Assembly: GCA_947567625.1 (NCBI GenBank)
Contig: CANONN010000016.1
Location: 1-61,845 of the forward strand
DNA from: an uncultured Roseburia sp.
Lineage (GTDB): Bacteria; Bacillota; Clostridia; Lachnospirales; Lachnospiraceae
Length of the DNA: 61,845 bases
Reading direction: 5' to 3'
This document shows, piece by piece, positions 1-8,601 of the stretch. A program made the translations under genes and the position numbers. A model generated the notes under the pieces. The model ran no database searches and was not told the DNA's origin. It saw only the letters and a list, made by a program, of their open reading frames with translations. Within the stretch, counting starts at the first letter, position 1. Each line of letters opens with the position of its first letter.

Positions 1-9
1 TACTACCAT
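1..9 (-). CDS. hag: Flagellin, first three codons only
   Basis: Only the start of this gene lies in the window. ATG at 9-7 is followed by two GTA codons, giving MVV, the usual N-terminus of flagellins in Lachnospiraceae. AAGGAGG at 24-18 is a strong ribosome binding site. The reading as flagellin rests on these three residues, on the sigma-28 promoter at 173-199, on the CsrA-type leader hairpin at 34-49, and on its place downstream of the fliD-fliS-fliT genes. The body of the gene is outside, so identity is an inference. Confidence 0.6.
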
Positions 10-33
10 AATATATTCCTCCTTGAATATGTC

Positions 34-49
34 GCGGCTTCCATGCCGC
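34..49 (-). promoter_or_regulatory. Leader hairpin with GGA loop, putative CsrA site
   Basis: In the flagellin transcript this reads GCGGC-AUGGAA-GCCGC: a five-base-pair stem showing the GGA motif in a six-base loop. A second GGA-rich site is the Shine-Dalgarno AAGGAGG about ten bases downstream. Two GGA sites, one in an upstream hairpin and one covering the ribosome binding site, is how CsrA represses hag translation in Bacillus subtilis. csrA and fliW are present at 4449-5124. The stem is seen; binding is inferred. Confidence 0.6.
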
Positions 50-172
50 CTTTTTATGTTTCACGAATTGAAACTTTTGCCGAGTAACAAAAGGTGTTAC
101 AAACCAAATATTCCACAGCCGTACGCTCTGCAAAATATTGCCGGGAAGTAACACTTTGTTTACTTGCTATAT

Positions 173-199
173 ATATCGGAGGTAACCTCCGATACTTTA
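173..199 (-). promoter_or_regulatory. Sigma-28 promoter of flagellin gene
   Basis: On the minus strand TAAAGTAT, an 11-base spacer, then TCCGATAT. This agrees closely with the sigma-28 (SigD/FliA) consensus TAAAGTTT-N11-GCCGATAA. The same -10 box occurs at the flaG (4379-4405) and flgM (11244-11270) promoters. It predicts a leader of about 155 bases before the flagellin ATG. That leader also holds a small hairpin at 84-100. The spacer and -10 form a near-perfect palindrome (174-194). Confidence 0.8.
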
Positions 200-315
200 T
201 AACTAAAATAAAATATCTTTTGACGATATTTTACTTTGTTATCCAAAAAACATACCGACCTTCCTTTCGGGAATATGGAACCACAGGGAATACCGTCCTA
301 ATATCCGGCCGTTTG

Positions 316-792
316 TTATTTTTTATCATCCACATACTGTGGCACGGCCTGATTGAGCTTCACCATATTGTCATAATACTGCTTCACGACCTTTTGGCTG
401 TTGCGCACAGATTTTACCTGTTTGCGGACCGTGTCAAACTTTTGCTCTACCAACACTTTATTTCTCTGTTCCTGTGTCTCTATCGACACATGCAGTGCGG
501 AGAGCTCGCGAATGGTATCCTGCATCTTGCGAATCTGATCTGCGTATTGATCTTTGTGCAGATTCAACTCCTCTTTTACCCGCACATAGAGCTGCTCAAA
601 CCCGTCATCCAACAAATTGACGTCGTCAATAATCCTGCCCTTGCGGTTCATGTTCTGCTCAAAATCATCTACATCCAGATTCGGATCCTGCAACATGAGC
701 TTTTGTTCTTTATTCAATTCTATGATCTGCTCCAAAAGCCTCTTTTTCTTTAAAAGGCTCTGCAGCATTATCTCTATATAATTTGCTTCCAA
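316..792 (-). CDS. fliT: FliT-like flagellar export chaperone
   Basis: A small, highly charged, alpha-helical protein of 158 residues with coiled-coil character throughout (KKKRLLEQI..., RKMQDTIREL...). It directly follows fliS and fliD, the position of the FliD chaperone FliT in flagellar operons, so its likely client is the cap protein FliD. I chose the TTG start at 792, giving MEANYIEIMLQ, because GGGAGG lies just upstream and similar clostridial proteins start this way. An ATG at 825 lacks a site and an ATG at 768 has only a weak one. Sequence similarity to enteric FliT is low, so the name is from size, composition and context. Confidence 0.65.
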   Translation of the reverse strand: MEANYIEIMLQSLLKKKRLLEQIIELNKEQKLMLQDPNLDVDDFEQNMNRKGRIIDDVNLLDDGFEQLYVRVKEELNLHKDQYADQIRKMQDTIRELSALHVSIETQEQRNKVLVEQKFDTVRKQVKSVRNSQKVVKQYYDNMVKLNQAVPQYVDDKK

Positions 793-875
793 AATACCTC
801 CCAATGGATCGGCACGCCTAAACACTTAAATGCCCCTGCTTCGCAGAGCATCCGCTGTCTGCATAAATATAATCC

Positions 876-1280
876 CTATGAAATGTCGATCTGTGCCCCG
901 GATGGTGTGTGCGGCGTCATTTTCATGACCTCTTTCCATGTGTCGCGAAGCGTGCGCAAATGACCCAATACCTCTTCTAAGATATCCACATCCTTTTTAA
1001 TATTCGCCTGCAACAGCCTTTGCTGAAGATAAGAATATACGTTGTTGAAATCTTTTGCCACCGGATACCGCTTGTCTAAGGTCGCCTGAAACTCCGTAAT
1101 AATGTTTTCCACTTTCTGGATATTCGTATTCGCCTGCTCAAAATCATTTTTTTCGACCGCCGTAATCGCAAGATTACAAAATTTGATCGCGCCCTCATAG
1201 AGCATCAACGTCAACTCCGCCGGAGAAGCCGTCATAATCTTATTTTTTGCGTAAGCCGCATACCCATTATTATTTAGCAT
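876..1280 (-). CDS. fliS: Flagellin chaperone FliS
   Basis: 134 residues, the normal FliS length. FliS is a cytoplasmic four-helix protein that binds the C-terminus of flagellin, stops early polymerisation and delivers it to the export gate. Recognisable family features are the N-terminal NNGYAAYAKNKIMTASPAEL segment, the LMLYEGAIKFC helix and the LQQRLLQANI helix. The start is ATG at 1280, six bases after GGAGG. A TTG six bases upstream abuts the GGAGG and is too close. It lies between fliD and the FliT-like gene, in one transcript with flaG and fliD. Confidence 0.93.
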   Translation of the reverse strand: MLNNNGYAAYAKNKIMTASPAELTLMLYEGAIKFCNLAITAVEKNDFEQANTNIQKVENIITEFQATLDKRYPVAKDFNNVYSYLQQRLLQANIKKDVDILEEVLGHLRTLRDTWKEVMKMTPHTPSGAQIDIS

Positions 1281-1493
1281 ACTCAACCTCCATGTACTTA
1301 TGCCCGCATATCATTCCAATCCGAGTGTAACAGTTCAGACAAGCTGCCCTGTTATATCCGAGTATCAATTTGCCGCAGAACACGCCTGCGGCAAATTGCT
1401 ATGACCTCTGTACATCAAATGTTATTCATAAACCACACGCAGTTGCCTGCGTAATTACTATATCAGAAAAACGAACCATATGCAAGACTACAA

Positions 1494-3878
1494 TTACATG
1501 CCGAGCAAACCGGAGAGCTGTGACTGCTGGCTCTGTAATTTTGCCAGTGCCGTCTCCATCGCGGAAAACTTCTTGTAATAAGAATCTTCCATCTTCTGAA
1601 GCTTCTCTTCCCACTTTGTGATGGTATCCGTATAATCACTGTACTCGCTCGCCATCTCTTTATCGTTGTAGACCGTGTACTTGCTTCTCATCTGATTGCT
1701 AGTCATTTTCTTGTCAAGTGACTTGTAAAGGCCGTCCGCCAGCTGCTTCATAAACTCAACGACACTGTCCGGGTCGGATTTTAAGGCAGCCATCAGTTTA
1801 TCCTGCTTCGCAGAGGACGACGCGTCATCCTCATCACCGTTGATGTGGTATGCATTCTGCTGGTTTACGGCAGAATCAAAAATACCCAATGTCTGAATAC
1901 CAAAGCTTGCAAGGCTGCAGCGCTTGCCGTCCACTGTGTAGGAACGAGACATGGACGTTGTCATAAGATTGATGATACCGTTGAGCGTATCGTCGCGGCG
2001 CAAAATGGAATCTTTGATCTTTGACTCCCATTTCTCCACCTCCGCATCTGACATTGCACTCTTCTCTTCATCGGTCAGCGGCTCGTAACCCTTAGCGGAA
2101 GGCGCATTGTAAAGAGCCGTCATCTCATTGATCAGCGCATTGTAGCTTGTCAGGAAGTCTTTAATCTTATCATACAATCCCGTCACATCGTCGTCTGTCG
2201 TGATCGTGATCTCACCGTCGGTCTTCGCCAGTGCATTGATCGTCAATCCGTTAATGTCAAACTGGTTGGTGGAAGACGTAAACTCTGCGCCGTTGAGCAA
2301 AATAGTCGCATCCTGGCCATCGACACGAACCGCGCCGTTGGAAACAGACGGATTGAGCAGCGCTTCCGCGGAAGCCTCCGCTTTTGACGCCAAAAATGAC
2401 GGTGACTGTGTGTCGTCTGCGATCGCAGCATGTTCATCAATAAATGCTTTGTTTGCGGAGATTGTCTGACTCCATTCTTTTGTCAGATCATCGATACTTT
2501 TACCGTCCGCAGATGTACCCTCATAGGCAGCCTTGATGGCGTCCATCGTAGCCTTATTGTCAGCGCCTGCCTGCGTGCCTGCATCAAGCCCCTCCTGTAC
2601 CTCATCCTCGTATTCTTTCTTAACAGCCAGATTGTTGCGCAAAGTGCCGATTGCCGCACCGTCAAGATTGTAAGAATCGGAACCGTCATCATCCACCGTA
2701 TGCGTCGCCAAGCCGGCTTTCACTGCCAGCTCTGCATGGCGCACCGCCGCATGCGTGAGCTCGGTGCCGTCCGCCATCGTATACTTGTCGCCGTTTTTGG
2801 TGACAGAAGCGCTCTGTTCTGTGCCGCTCGCATCCGTATAGGTGGCAGTATAAGTACCGTCGCCGTTATCTTTGATCGAGTAGGACGTACCGCTCTCATC
2901 TGTGTAGGTAGTATTGAGATCGGAGCGGTTCAACAGTTTCTGGAACAGCTCCCACTCAGCCTCGGTGCCGCCATTCTCTGTGGTAAACTTTTTATGCACA
3001 TCCTCCACGCCCTTATAGGCATTAGCATAGCCAATGTTGGCCGTGAGCGTCGTATTCTCCTGAGACTTATCCGCCATCTGCTGGCGCAGACTCGTAATAT
3101 AATTCTCGGTCGCCGTGCTGTCGTATGTTCCATTGGTCGTATAAGAAAATGTACCGTCGCCGTTGTCCGTCTTTACAAAGTAAGCCCCGCCGGAAGTGTT
3201 GCGCGCATAGGCTGCAAATAACTCATAAGATTCGGTATTGGCTGCCGATGAGACATTGACGCCAAGCTTTGTCAGCGCATCCATACCCTTGCTGTCTGCG
3301 GCCGTCAATGAAAAATCGCTGTCTTTGCCCGTATCTTTCGCCGAGATAAAAAAGCGATGGTTAGTCGCATCAAAACTCGCTTTCACACCGGCGCTATTCA
3401 AAGACTCCACCAAACCGTTGATCGTCGTCTCACCGTTGATCTTGATATTGGAAGTTTTACCGCCCGCCGTCACGCTGATGGTAGAATCCTCCGTAATTCC
3501 CAAATCAGAAAGCTTCGTGGAACCGTTTGTACCTTTCCCAAGCTTTGCTCCTGTCAGATAGCCCGCCTTTGCCGTCTGGGTGATCTCTAACGTCTGTGTC
3601 CCGTTTACAGCAGCGGACGACACGCTGACGGAAGCTTTGGTGGCATCGGAAACACTGGCTTTTTTCATCTTATAGGCAGATGTAAAGCGCAGATTGCCGA
3701 CGCTTTTGTAAAAATTATTAATCTTGGTATTCAGAGCGGACCATGCGCTCTGTTTCCATGTCAATTTCGTCTGTGCTTTTGTATACTTCTGCGTCTTTGT
3801 GCGGTATGCGGAAACAAGTTCCGACACCAGAGCTTCGGTATCAAGACCGGAATTTAATCCTGTTAGTCTAACTGGCAT
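1494..3878 (-). CDS. fliD: Flagellar cap protein FliD (hook-associated protein 2)
   Basis: FliD forms the cap at the filament tip and guides flagellin folding. The N-terminus (MPVRLTGLNSGLDTEALVSEL) and the C-terminal coiled-coil ending AKLQSQQSQLSGLLGM are typical, matching FliD_N and FliD_C domains. At 794 residues it is clearly longer than most FliD proteins. The extra length sits in the middle (roughly residues 215-500), a Thr/Asp/Gly-rich segment that includes runs such as DNGDGTYTATYTD and looks surface exposed. ATG at 3878 has GGAGGG upstream. It follows flaG by 15 bases and precedes fliS. Confidence 0.92.
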   Translation of the reverse strand: MPVRLTGLNSGLDTEALVSELVSAYRTKTQKYTKAQTKLTWKQSAWSALNTKINNFYKSVGNLRFTSAYKMKKASVSDATKASVSVSSAAVNGTQTLEITQTAKAGYLTGAKLGKGTNGSTKLSDLGITEDSTISVTAGGKTSNIKINGETTINGLVESLNSAGVKASFDATNHRFFISAKDTGKDSDFSLTAADSKGMDALTKLGVNVSSAANTESYELFAAYARNTSGGAYFVKTDNGDGTFSYTTNGTYDSTATENYITSLRQQMADKSQENTTLTANIGYANAYKGVEDVHKKFTTENGGTEAEWELFQKLLNRSDLNTTYTDESGTSYSIKDNGDGTYTATYTDASGTEQSASVTKNGDKYTMADGTELTHAAVRHAELAVKAGLATHTVDDDGSDSYNLDGAAIGTLRNNLAVKKEYEDEVQEGLDAGTQAGADNKATMDAIKAAYEGTSADGKSIDDLTKEWSQTISANKAFIDEHAAIADDTQSPSFLASKAEASAEALLNPSVSNGAVRVDGQDATILLNGAEFTSSTNQFDINGLTINALAKTDGEITITTDDDVTGLYDKIKDFLTSYNALINEMTALYNAPSAKGYEPLTDEEKSAMSDAEVEKWESKIKDSILRRDDTLNGIINLMTTSMSRSYTVDGKRCSLASFGIQTLGIFDSAVNQQNAYHINGDEDDASSSAKQDKLMAALKSDPDSVVEFMKQLADGLYKSLDKKMTSNQMRSKYTVYNDKEMASEYSDYTDTITKWEEKLQKMEDSYYKKFSAMETALAKLQSQQSQLSGLLGM

Positions 3879-3893
3879 ACGTTTTTCCCTCCA

Positions 3894-4319
3894 TTATCTC
3901 TTTTCATCAACCATGAGACCGGCAAGTTCCCACGCTTTGGCTATCATATCCAAAGTTTCCTCCGCCGGATATTCTTTCAACACTTTCTTGGAATCCTTAT
4001 CCACGATCTTAATCATCACACGGTTTGTATCCTCATGAATCCCAAAGACCGCTTCTGAATTATTCATCTTTTTGTTTAAGTCGCTGACAGCGCTTTTTAA
4101 CTGCTCGCTGTTGGCAGAACCGTTCTCATTCTTGGCATTCGGACCTTTTGCGGCTTTGCCGCCATTGTCATCTGTCTTGAAATTTTCCCGCTTACTGCCC
4201 ACTGCGTAATTCTCTGGTTCGGCCTGTGCTTTTACCGCCACCGCCCGCTCTAGAGTCTGTGCACCCGTACTTCCCTGATACATGGATGCATCCTTTAACT
4301 TCACTGCTTCGATTGCCAT
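3894..4319 (-). CDS. flaG: FlaG family protein
   Basis: 141 residues. The last 60 residues hold the FlaG core: a VSDLNKKMNNSEAVFGIHED segment, then V-x-I-K-I-V-D-KDSKKVLKEYPAEE and a final helix. FlaG proteins affect filament length and usually stand beside fliD, as here. The N-terminal half is polar and low in complexity. ATG at 4319 is nine bases from GGAGG; a TTG at 4325 is only three bases away and was rejected. It is the first gene after the sigma-28 promoter at 4379-4405 and heads flaG-fliD-fliS-fliT. Confidence 0.85.
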   Translation of the reverse strand: MAIEAVKLKDASMYQGSTGAQTLERAVAVKAQAEPENYAVGSKRENFKTDDNGGKAAKGPNAKNENGSANSEQLKSAVSDLNKKMNNSEAVFGIHEDTNRVMIKIVDKDSKKVLKEYPAEETLDMIAKAWELAGLMVDEKR

Positions 4320-4378
4320 TTTCAACCACCTCCATGTGATATTACAAAATGTTCCCGTATATACTTTCCTATTTTTAT

Positions 4379-4405
4379 ATATCGGAACATTATATATGAA
4401 CTTAA
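4379..4405 (-). promoter_or_regulatory. Sigma-28 promoter of flaG-fliD-fliS-fliT
   Basis: Minus strand TTAAGTTC, an 11-base spacer, then TCCGATAT. The -35 matches six of eight consensus positions and the -10 box is identical to those before the flagellin gene and flgM. Predicted leader is about 50 bases to the flaG ATG. Confidence 0.75.
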
Positions 4406-4448
4406 CCTTTCATCTATGAAAGTATGAAACTTCTTGCAGAGATGGAAA

Positions 4449-4664
4449 TTACAAAAAATTCTTCAAAGCCTCAAACGCCTCCGCATCCAGAGCGTTTTTA
4501 TTCTCTTCTTGAATTTGAACATAAAGTTCTTTGCGGTAAACAGGAACTTCCTTGGGCGCGCTGATTCCGAGCTTGATCTGATCGCCCCGAATCTCGAGCA
4601 CGGTAACTTCAATGTTGTTGTTGATTACTAGAGACTCTCCCTTTTTTCTCGTCAAAGCCAGCAT
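4449..4664 (-). CDS. csrA: Carbon storage/translation regulator CsrA
   Basis: 71 residues. CsrA is a small homodimeric RNA-binding protein that recognises GGA motifs in mRNA leaders and blocks ribosome binding; in motile Gram-positives its main target is flagellin mRNA. The sequence starts [15 protein letters not shown] and contains [17 protein letters not shown], the conserved beta strands and RNA-contact region. ATG at 4664 starts one base after the fliW stop, so the pair is translationally coupled. FliW binds and antagonises CsrA. A matching GGA hairpin is visible in the flagellin leader at 34-49. Confidence 0.95.
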   Translation of the reverse strand: MLALTRKKGESLVINNNIEVTVLEIRGDQIKLGISAPKEVPVYRKELYVQIQEENKNALDAEAFEALKNFL

Positions 4665-4665
4665 A

Positions 4666-5124
4666 CTATTCACCCGCCTTTTCTTTTTTCTCTTTCAAAA
4701 GCCGGTAAATCGGACGCTTCACCGGATAGTCATCCTCCACAATCAGCTGGCAGCCTTTGCGGGTATCAGTGTTGATGATGATGGGCGCTTTTAAGTTGAC
4801 GGCCATCTTTTCGATATCCTTCGGAACCGTGATCGTGTTGAGCAGATAGACGCTCTCGTCTTTCATCTCTCCTAACGATTCCAACATACTGTTGTCGACG
4901 GTCGGAGAGTAGCTGGGGAACAGCCGGCTCGGCTCAATCACCGGAAATGCCACCTGCGGATCATCCATGGACTGAAACCAGCGAATCAATGAATCATTTT
5001 TCTCCTCGTCATAAATCAATGTAAATTTTTGCAGCTCCGGAAATCCAATCATACCGGACTCAAGTGTAATAATCTTTTCGTCCGCGATATCGATCTCACC
5101 AAACAATCTCGTATTCGCTTTCAT
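4666..5124 (-). CDS. fliW: Flagellar assembly factor FliW
   Basis: 152 residues. FliW binds cytoplasmic flagellin and, when free, sequesters CsrA, which couples flagellin translation to its export. Family marks are the [17 protein letters not shown] motif near residue 25 and the later L[24 protein letters not shown] block. ATG at 5124 has GGGAGG five bases upstream; an in-frame start 16 codons earlier has no such site. It lies after flgL and overlaps nothing, with csrA starting one base after its stop. Confidence 0.95.
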   Translation of the reverse strand: MKANTRLFGEIDIADEKIITLESGMIGFPELQKFTLIYDEEKNDSLIRWFQSMDDPQVAFPVIEPSRLFPSYSPTVDNSMLESLGEMKDESVYLLNTITVPKDIEKMAVNLKAPIIINTDTRKGCQLIVEDDYPVKRPIYRLLKEKKEKAGE

Positions 5125-5192
5125 TCTGTCCTCCCTGTCGCCCACCCTTGTGCATCCATATATTTCGTTCATTCCGCGCTATTCGCTTCGAT

Positions 5193-6728
5193 TTAGATAT
5201 AATTTAACAAGGTATTCTGGTTTACTTTTGCTCCCGCCTGCAATGACGCCTGATATGCATTGTATGCGGCCGTATAGTCGATGATGATATCGGAAAGCTC
5301 TCTGTCCTCATTGGTTGAGAGCAGTCCCTCCATAGAAGTTTTTTCATTTGCCATGCGCCCTTTTACCAGCTCTAACGTGTCTCCCTTGGTTCCCACAGTC
5401 GTTAAAGCAAGATTTATTTTATTCAGATAGGTGTCGCATTTACCGATGTAGGAATTGTAGAGTTTTTGTATGTTAGCATCTGCGTAGGCGCTCTCTTTCT
5501 CAGCCGCGGCAATCCACTTTTTGAGCTTCGCCTGGGATTCCGGTGAGGAATACTCCTCCATCTTCGCCATTTCCTTTAAGTCGCTTACCTTCTTGGCAGC
5601 ATTAATCCCGCGCTCCACCGCAATGATCATCTCGTCCATGTCTCTGCCCAGATTAGCGTCAAAAACATCAGACGCGCTGGTGTTGACATTTAACGTCTGG
5701 CTGCCGGATATACGGTAATTAATATCCTGATAGATCTCTTTGCCGTTCTCGTCAAATTTTGTGTATGTGATCGGATTGGCCGGGTCCGTGACATTCTTGC
5801 AGTCATAGTAGTACTCCGGGCGCACCTCGCCTTTGGAAAATCCGGTCTTTGAATATTCAATGGTGATCTCTGATTTGTCGCCCTTTAGCGATGCCGCCAG
5901 GCTGTCGCTGAAAATCAGCTCGCCCGTCTCCTGAATAAAAACGGCCTCCCCGTCGGGAATCGCATAGGTGCCGCCGTTGGCAGCCGCCCAGTCGGAATAG
6001 CGCTCATATACGGTCGGCGTCAGCGCCACTTCATTTACGACCGGCTGTCCCGTTGCCCCGTCGACGCCGGGCTGTGTGTAATTGATCGTAATGTTGGCGT
6101 CCACTTTGTTGTAGCTTAAGCGAAGTCTCTGGAATACCGCCTCGTCCGGGTCGGAAATCGGATTGTTCTCCACCTCGTTCGCCGTGGTAGGCATGGTCAC
6201 GTCGCCGCTGTGATAGCGGAACTCTTCGATATTTTTATACGATAACTTCTGCGTGATCTCATACTGGGTCTTTTTGTCTTCCGTCATAAAGGTCAGCTTC
6301 TGGTCGGTATGAAAACCGGTAAATACGCTTCTTCCGGCATAATCGGCATTCCCCTCCGCATACGCCTGCTCGCGCAGCTTATTCATCTGCTCTAAGATTG
6401 TACTGCGGTCCTCATCGGTCAGCGGATCGTTGGTGCCGGCCACGCACTGATCTCTCACGGCGGCGACTGTCTTTTCCATATTGGTGATCGCGGTCTCCGT
6501 AACCTCCAGCCAGGACTCGGCATCGGGAATATTTCTGGTATAATACTGATTGATCTCGCTCAAGGCACTGCGCAGGCGCAGGGAGCGGATGGCAATCACC
6601 GGGTCCTCGGACGGCCTCTGGATTTTCTTCTCGGAGGACATCTGGTTATTCATCTTGTCTACGTTGATCTTATTTCCATTGATATTGCTGGATGTATTGT
6701 GCAAAATCATATTATTCGTTATACGCAT
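5193..6728 (-). CDS. flgL: Flagellar hook-filament junction protein FlgL
   Basis: 511 residues. FlgL (HAP3) joins the hook cap protein FlgK to the filament. The N-terminus is flagellin-like (MRITNNMILHNTSSNIN... then KKIQRPSEDPVIAIRSLRLRS) and the C-terminus has the matching helix ending LQAGAKVNQNTLLNYI. It is longer than the roughly 300 residues of enteric FlgL because of a variable middle domain, common in Clostridia. ATG at 6728 is seven bases after GGAGG. It follows two FlgK-type genes and precedes fliW. Confidence 0.92.
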   Translation of the reverse strand: MRITNNMILHNTSSNINGNKINVDKMNNQMSSEKKIQRPSEDPVIAIRSLRLRSALSEINQYYTRNIPDAESWLEVTETAITNMEKTVAAVRDQCVAGTNDPLTDEDRSTILEQMNKLREQAYAEGNADYAGRSVFTGFHTDQKLTFMTEDKKTQYEITQKLSYKNIEEFRYHSGDVTMPTTANEVENNPISDPDEAVFQRLRLSYNKVDANITINYTQPGVDGATGQPVVNEVALTPTVYERYSDWAAANGGTYAIPDGEAVFIQETGELIFSDSLAASLKGDKSEITIEYSKTGFSKGEVRPEYYYDCKNVTDPANPITYTKFDENGKEIYQDINYRISGSQTLNVNTSASDVFDANLGRDMDEMIIAVERGINAAKKVSDLKEMAKMEEYSSPESQAKLKKWIAAAEKESAYADANIQKLYNSYIGKCDTYLNKINLALTTVGTKGDTLELVKGRMANEKTSMEGLLSTNEDRELSDIIIDYTAAYNAYQASLQAGAKVNQNTLLNYI

Positions 6729-6754
6729 CGTAAAACCTCCATTCTATTCACGCC

Positions 6755-8578
6755 CTAAACGCCGGTCTGGGTAATCAGCCTGTCATAGACTTCCGCCATG
6801 ACTGAGATCATCTTGGATGACAAATTGTACGCGTTCTGGAACTTAATCAAGTCCAATGCCTCTTCATCCTGGTCTACACCGGAAATCGACATGCGCTGCG
6901 TCTGAATCGCGTTGGTGATATTGAGATAATTGGTGTAAAAAATATCGGATTCCTGTGCATCCACCGAGATATCAGAGGTGATACATTTGAGGAAGTCTTC
7001 CGCCGTACCTCCGCGGTAGAGCACCACGCCATTTTTTAATTTCTCCAGCTCATCGACAATGTCATAGGCGTCCACACCGATGCTCTCGAGGTCATGCACC
7101 GTCGTGCCCAGCTTTGCCGGATTCTTGGTGACAACGCTGGAAACGCAAAGATTCAAGGCCGTCATCTTATAGTAACTGTCCTTGTAGCAATCGGTCGCCT
7201 CCTCGCCAAATACATGTTCTTCCCCCGTGACATCATCCGCCGCGGTAAAAAACGCATAATAGTCGGTCGCCACACCGTCAAGGTCCTCGCCCTTTTTGAG
7301 GATATCGTTAAATTTCTCGCAGAATGAGCGCAAGAATGTATTCATCTGTGCCATGTAATACGGAATACCCATCGAGTCGACGGAGGAGCCGATCTGCGCC
7401 CTCATGCCGTCCACTTTCATGCGCTCCTCGACCGAGAGGCCCTCCTCCAAATTAAATGTATAGGAGACTACGTTGCCGTCCTCGTCTTTGTCGATCGTAA
7501 AACCGTCATATTTGTAATCTCTTCCGTTGATTGTCAAAAGGCCGCGCTCCGGCATTGTCATCAGCTCCACCGTGTCGAGCGAGGGGCTCACGACCTTCAC
7601 CGTGCTGCCGTCCTCCACGCGCGCTACGCCGCGGAAATTTTCACCGTTATTGCCGTCGCGGATATCAAACAAAGCTTTCAGTGTGCCGGACATACCCGGA
7701 TTGCCCGCGTAGAATGAATTACCTGTCTTCTCCCACTTAATCTGATACAGGCCCTCGTTGTCACTCTGATTGATTTTATTTTCCCTGGCGACACAGACCA
7801 ACGTGTTGTACTCAAAGGTATCCACCAGCACCTGGCCGTCGATCTTTACCGTGTAGTAGGAGCCCCCCGTCTTCATGTCGGGGTAGTTGGAATTGGTGAC
7901 CGGCGCCTCCTTTGCCTCGATCGGAACGATTTTGGACAATTCGTCCACGAGCAGCGCCCTCTGGTCGCGCAGCTCATTGGCATAGCCGCCCTGGACCTCT
8001 ATGACATTGATCTGTTGATTCAACAGTGCGATCTTTTCCGCAATCGAGTTAATGTTTTCCACCGTGGACTTGATCTCCTCGTTGGCGCTGTTCTGGATAT
8101 CGCTCAACCCGTGAGCCACACTGTTAAAATAGGTGCAAAGCTTCTGGGCGCTTCCGATAAACTGCTGTCGGATACTGACGTCGCCCGCGCCGTCGCCCAA
8201 GCTGTCCAGATCATTGAACATATCGCCCAGAATGGTGGTAAAACCATCCTGTGTTTTATCGTCGATAAAATAATTCTCAATCTGTGATAAGTATTCCAGT
8301 CTCGTCTCGTACAAGCCAAGCGACGACTGATTATACCAATATTTTTCATCATAATAGAGATTGCGCACCTGTTTGATCGAGGTGGTGGTGACACCGGTTC
8401 CCATAGAACCGTACGCGGCGTATGCCCGCAGCGCATCGGAAGCGACGCGGTTGGCCTGCTGCCTGCTGTAGCCCTCCGTCTGGGAATTGGAAATATTCTG
8501 TGCGCTTGTATTTAATGCAACCTGATATGCGTTCATACCGGATGCGGCAATTGTCAATCCAAAAAATGTTGATGGCAT
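6755..8578 (-). CDS. flgK: Flagellar hook-associated protein FlgK
   Basis: 607 residues. FlgK (HAP1) sits on the distal end of the hook. The rod/hook N-terminal motif is clear (GMNAYQVALNTSAQNISNSQTEGYSRQ), as is the C-terminal helix EALDLIKFQNAYNLSSKMISVMAEVYDRLITQTGV. The middle is a variable D2-like domain. Start ATG at 8578 with GGAGG upstream. It is the second of two adjacent FlgK-type genes; this copy has the more usual C-terminus ending in TQTGV. Confidence 0.9.
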   Translation of the reverse strand: MPSTFFGLTIAASGMNAYQVALNTSAQNISNSQTEGYSRQQANRVASDALRAYAAYGSMGTGVTTTSIKQVRNLYYDEKYWYNQSSLGLYETRLEYLSQIENYFIDDKTQDGFTTILGDMFNDLDSLGDGAGDVSIRQQFIGSAQKLCTYFNSVAHGLSDIQNSANEEIKSTVENINSIAEKIALLNQQINVIEVQGGYANELRDQRALLVDELSKIVPIEAKEAPVTNSNYPDMKTGGSYYTVKIDGQVLVDTFEYNTLVCVARENKINQSDNEGLYQIKWEKTGNSFYAGNPGMSGTLKALFDIRDGNNGENFRGVARVEDGSTVKVVSPSLDTVELMTMPERGLLTINGRDYKYDGFTIDKDEDGNVVSYTFNLEEGLSVEERMKVDGMRAQIGSSVDSMGIPYYMAQMNTFLRSFCEKFNDILKKGEDLDGVATDYYAFFTAADDVTGEEHVFGEEATDCYKDSYYKMTALNLCVSSVVTKNPAKLGTTVHDLESIGVDAYDIVDELEKLKNGVVLYRGGTAEDFLKCITSDISVDAQESDIFYTNYLNITNAIQTQRMSISGVDQDEEALDLIKFQNAYNLSSKMISVMAEVYDRLITQTGV

Positions 8579-8601
8579 ATACTGTTCCTCCCTATTCTAC
8601 C

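Noticed and set aside
94-753. 219-codon plus-strand frame over the flagellin leader and fliT
   Set aside because: Leu/Ile/Phe-rich shadow of the FliT-like gene; no ribosome site.
2430-3221. 263-codon plus-strand frame
   Set aside because: Antisense to fliD, with Arg/Ile/Val-rich composition typical of shadow frames.
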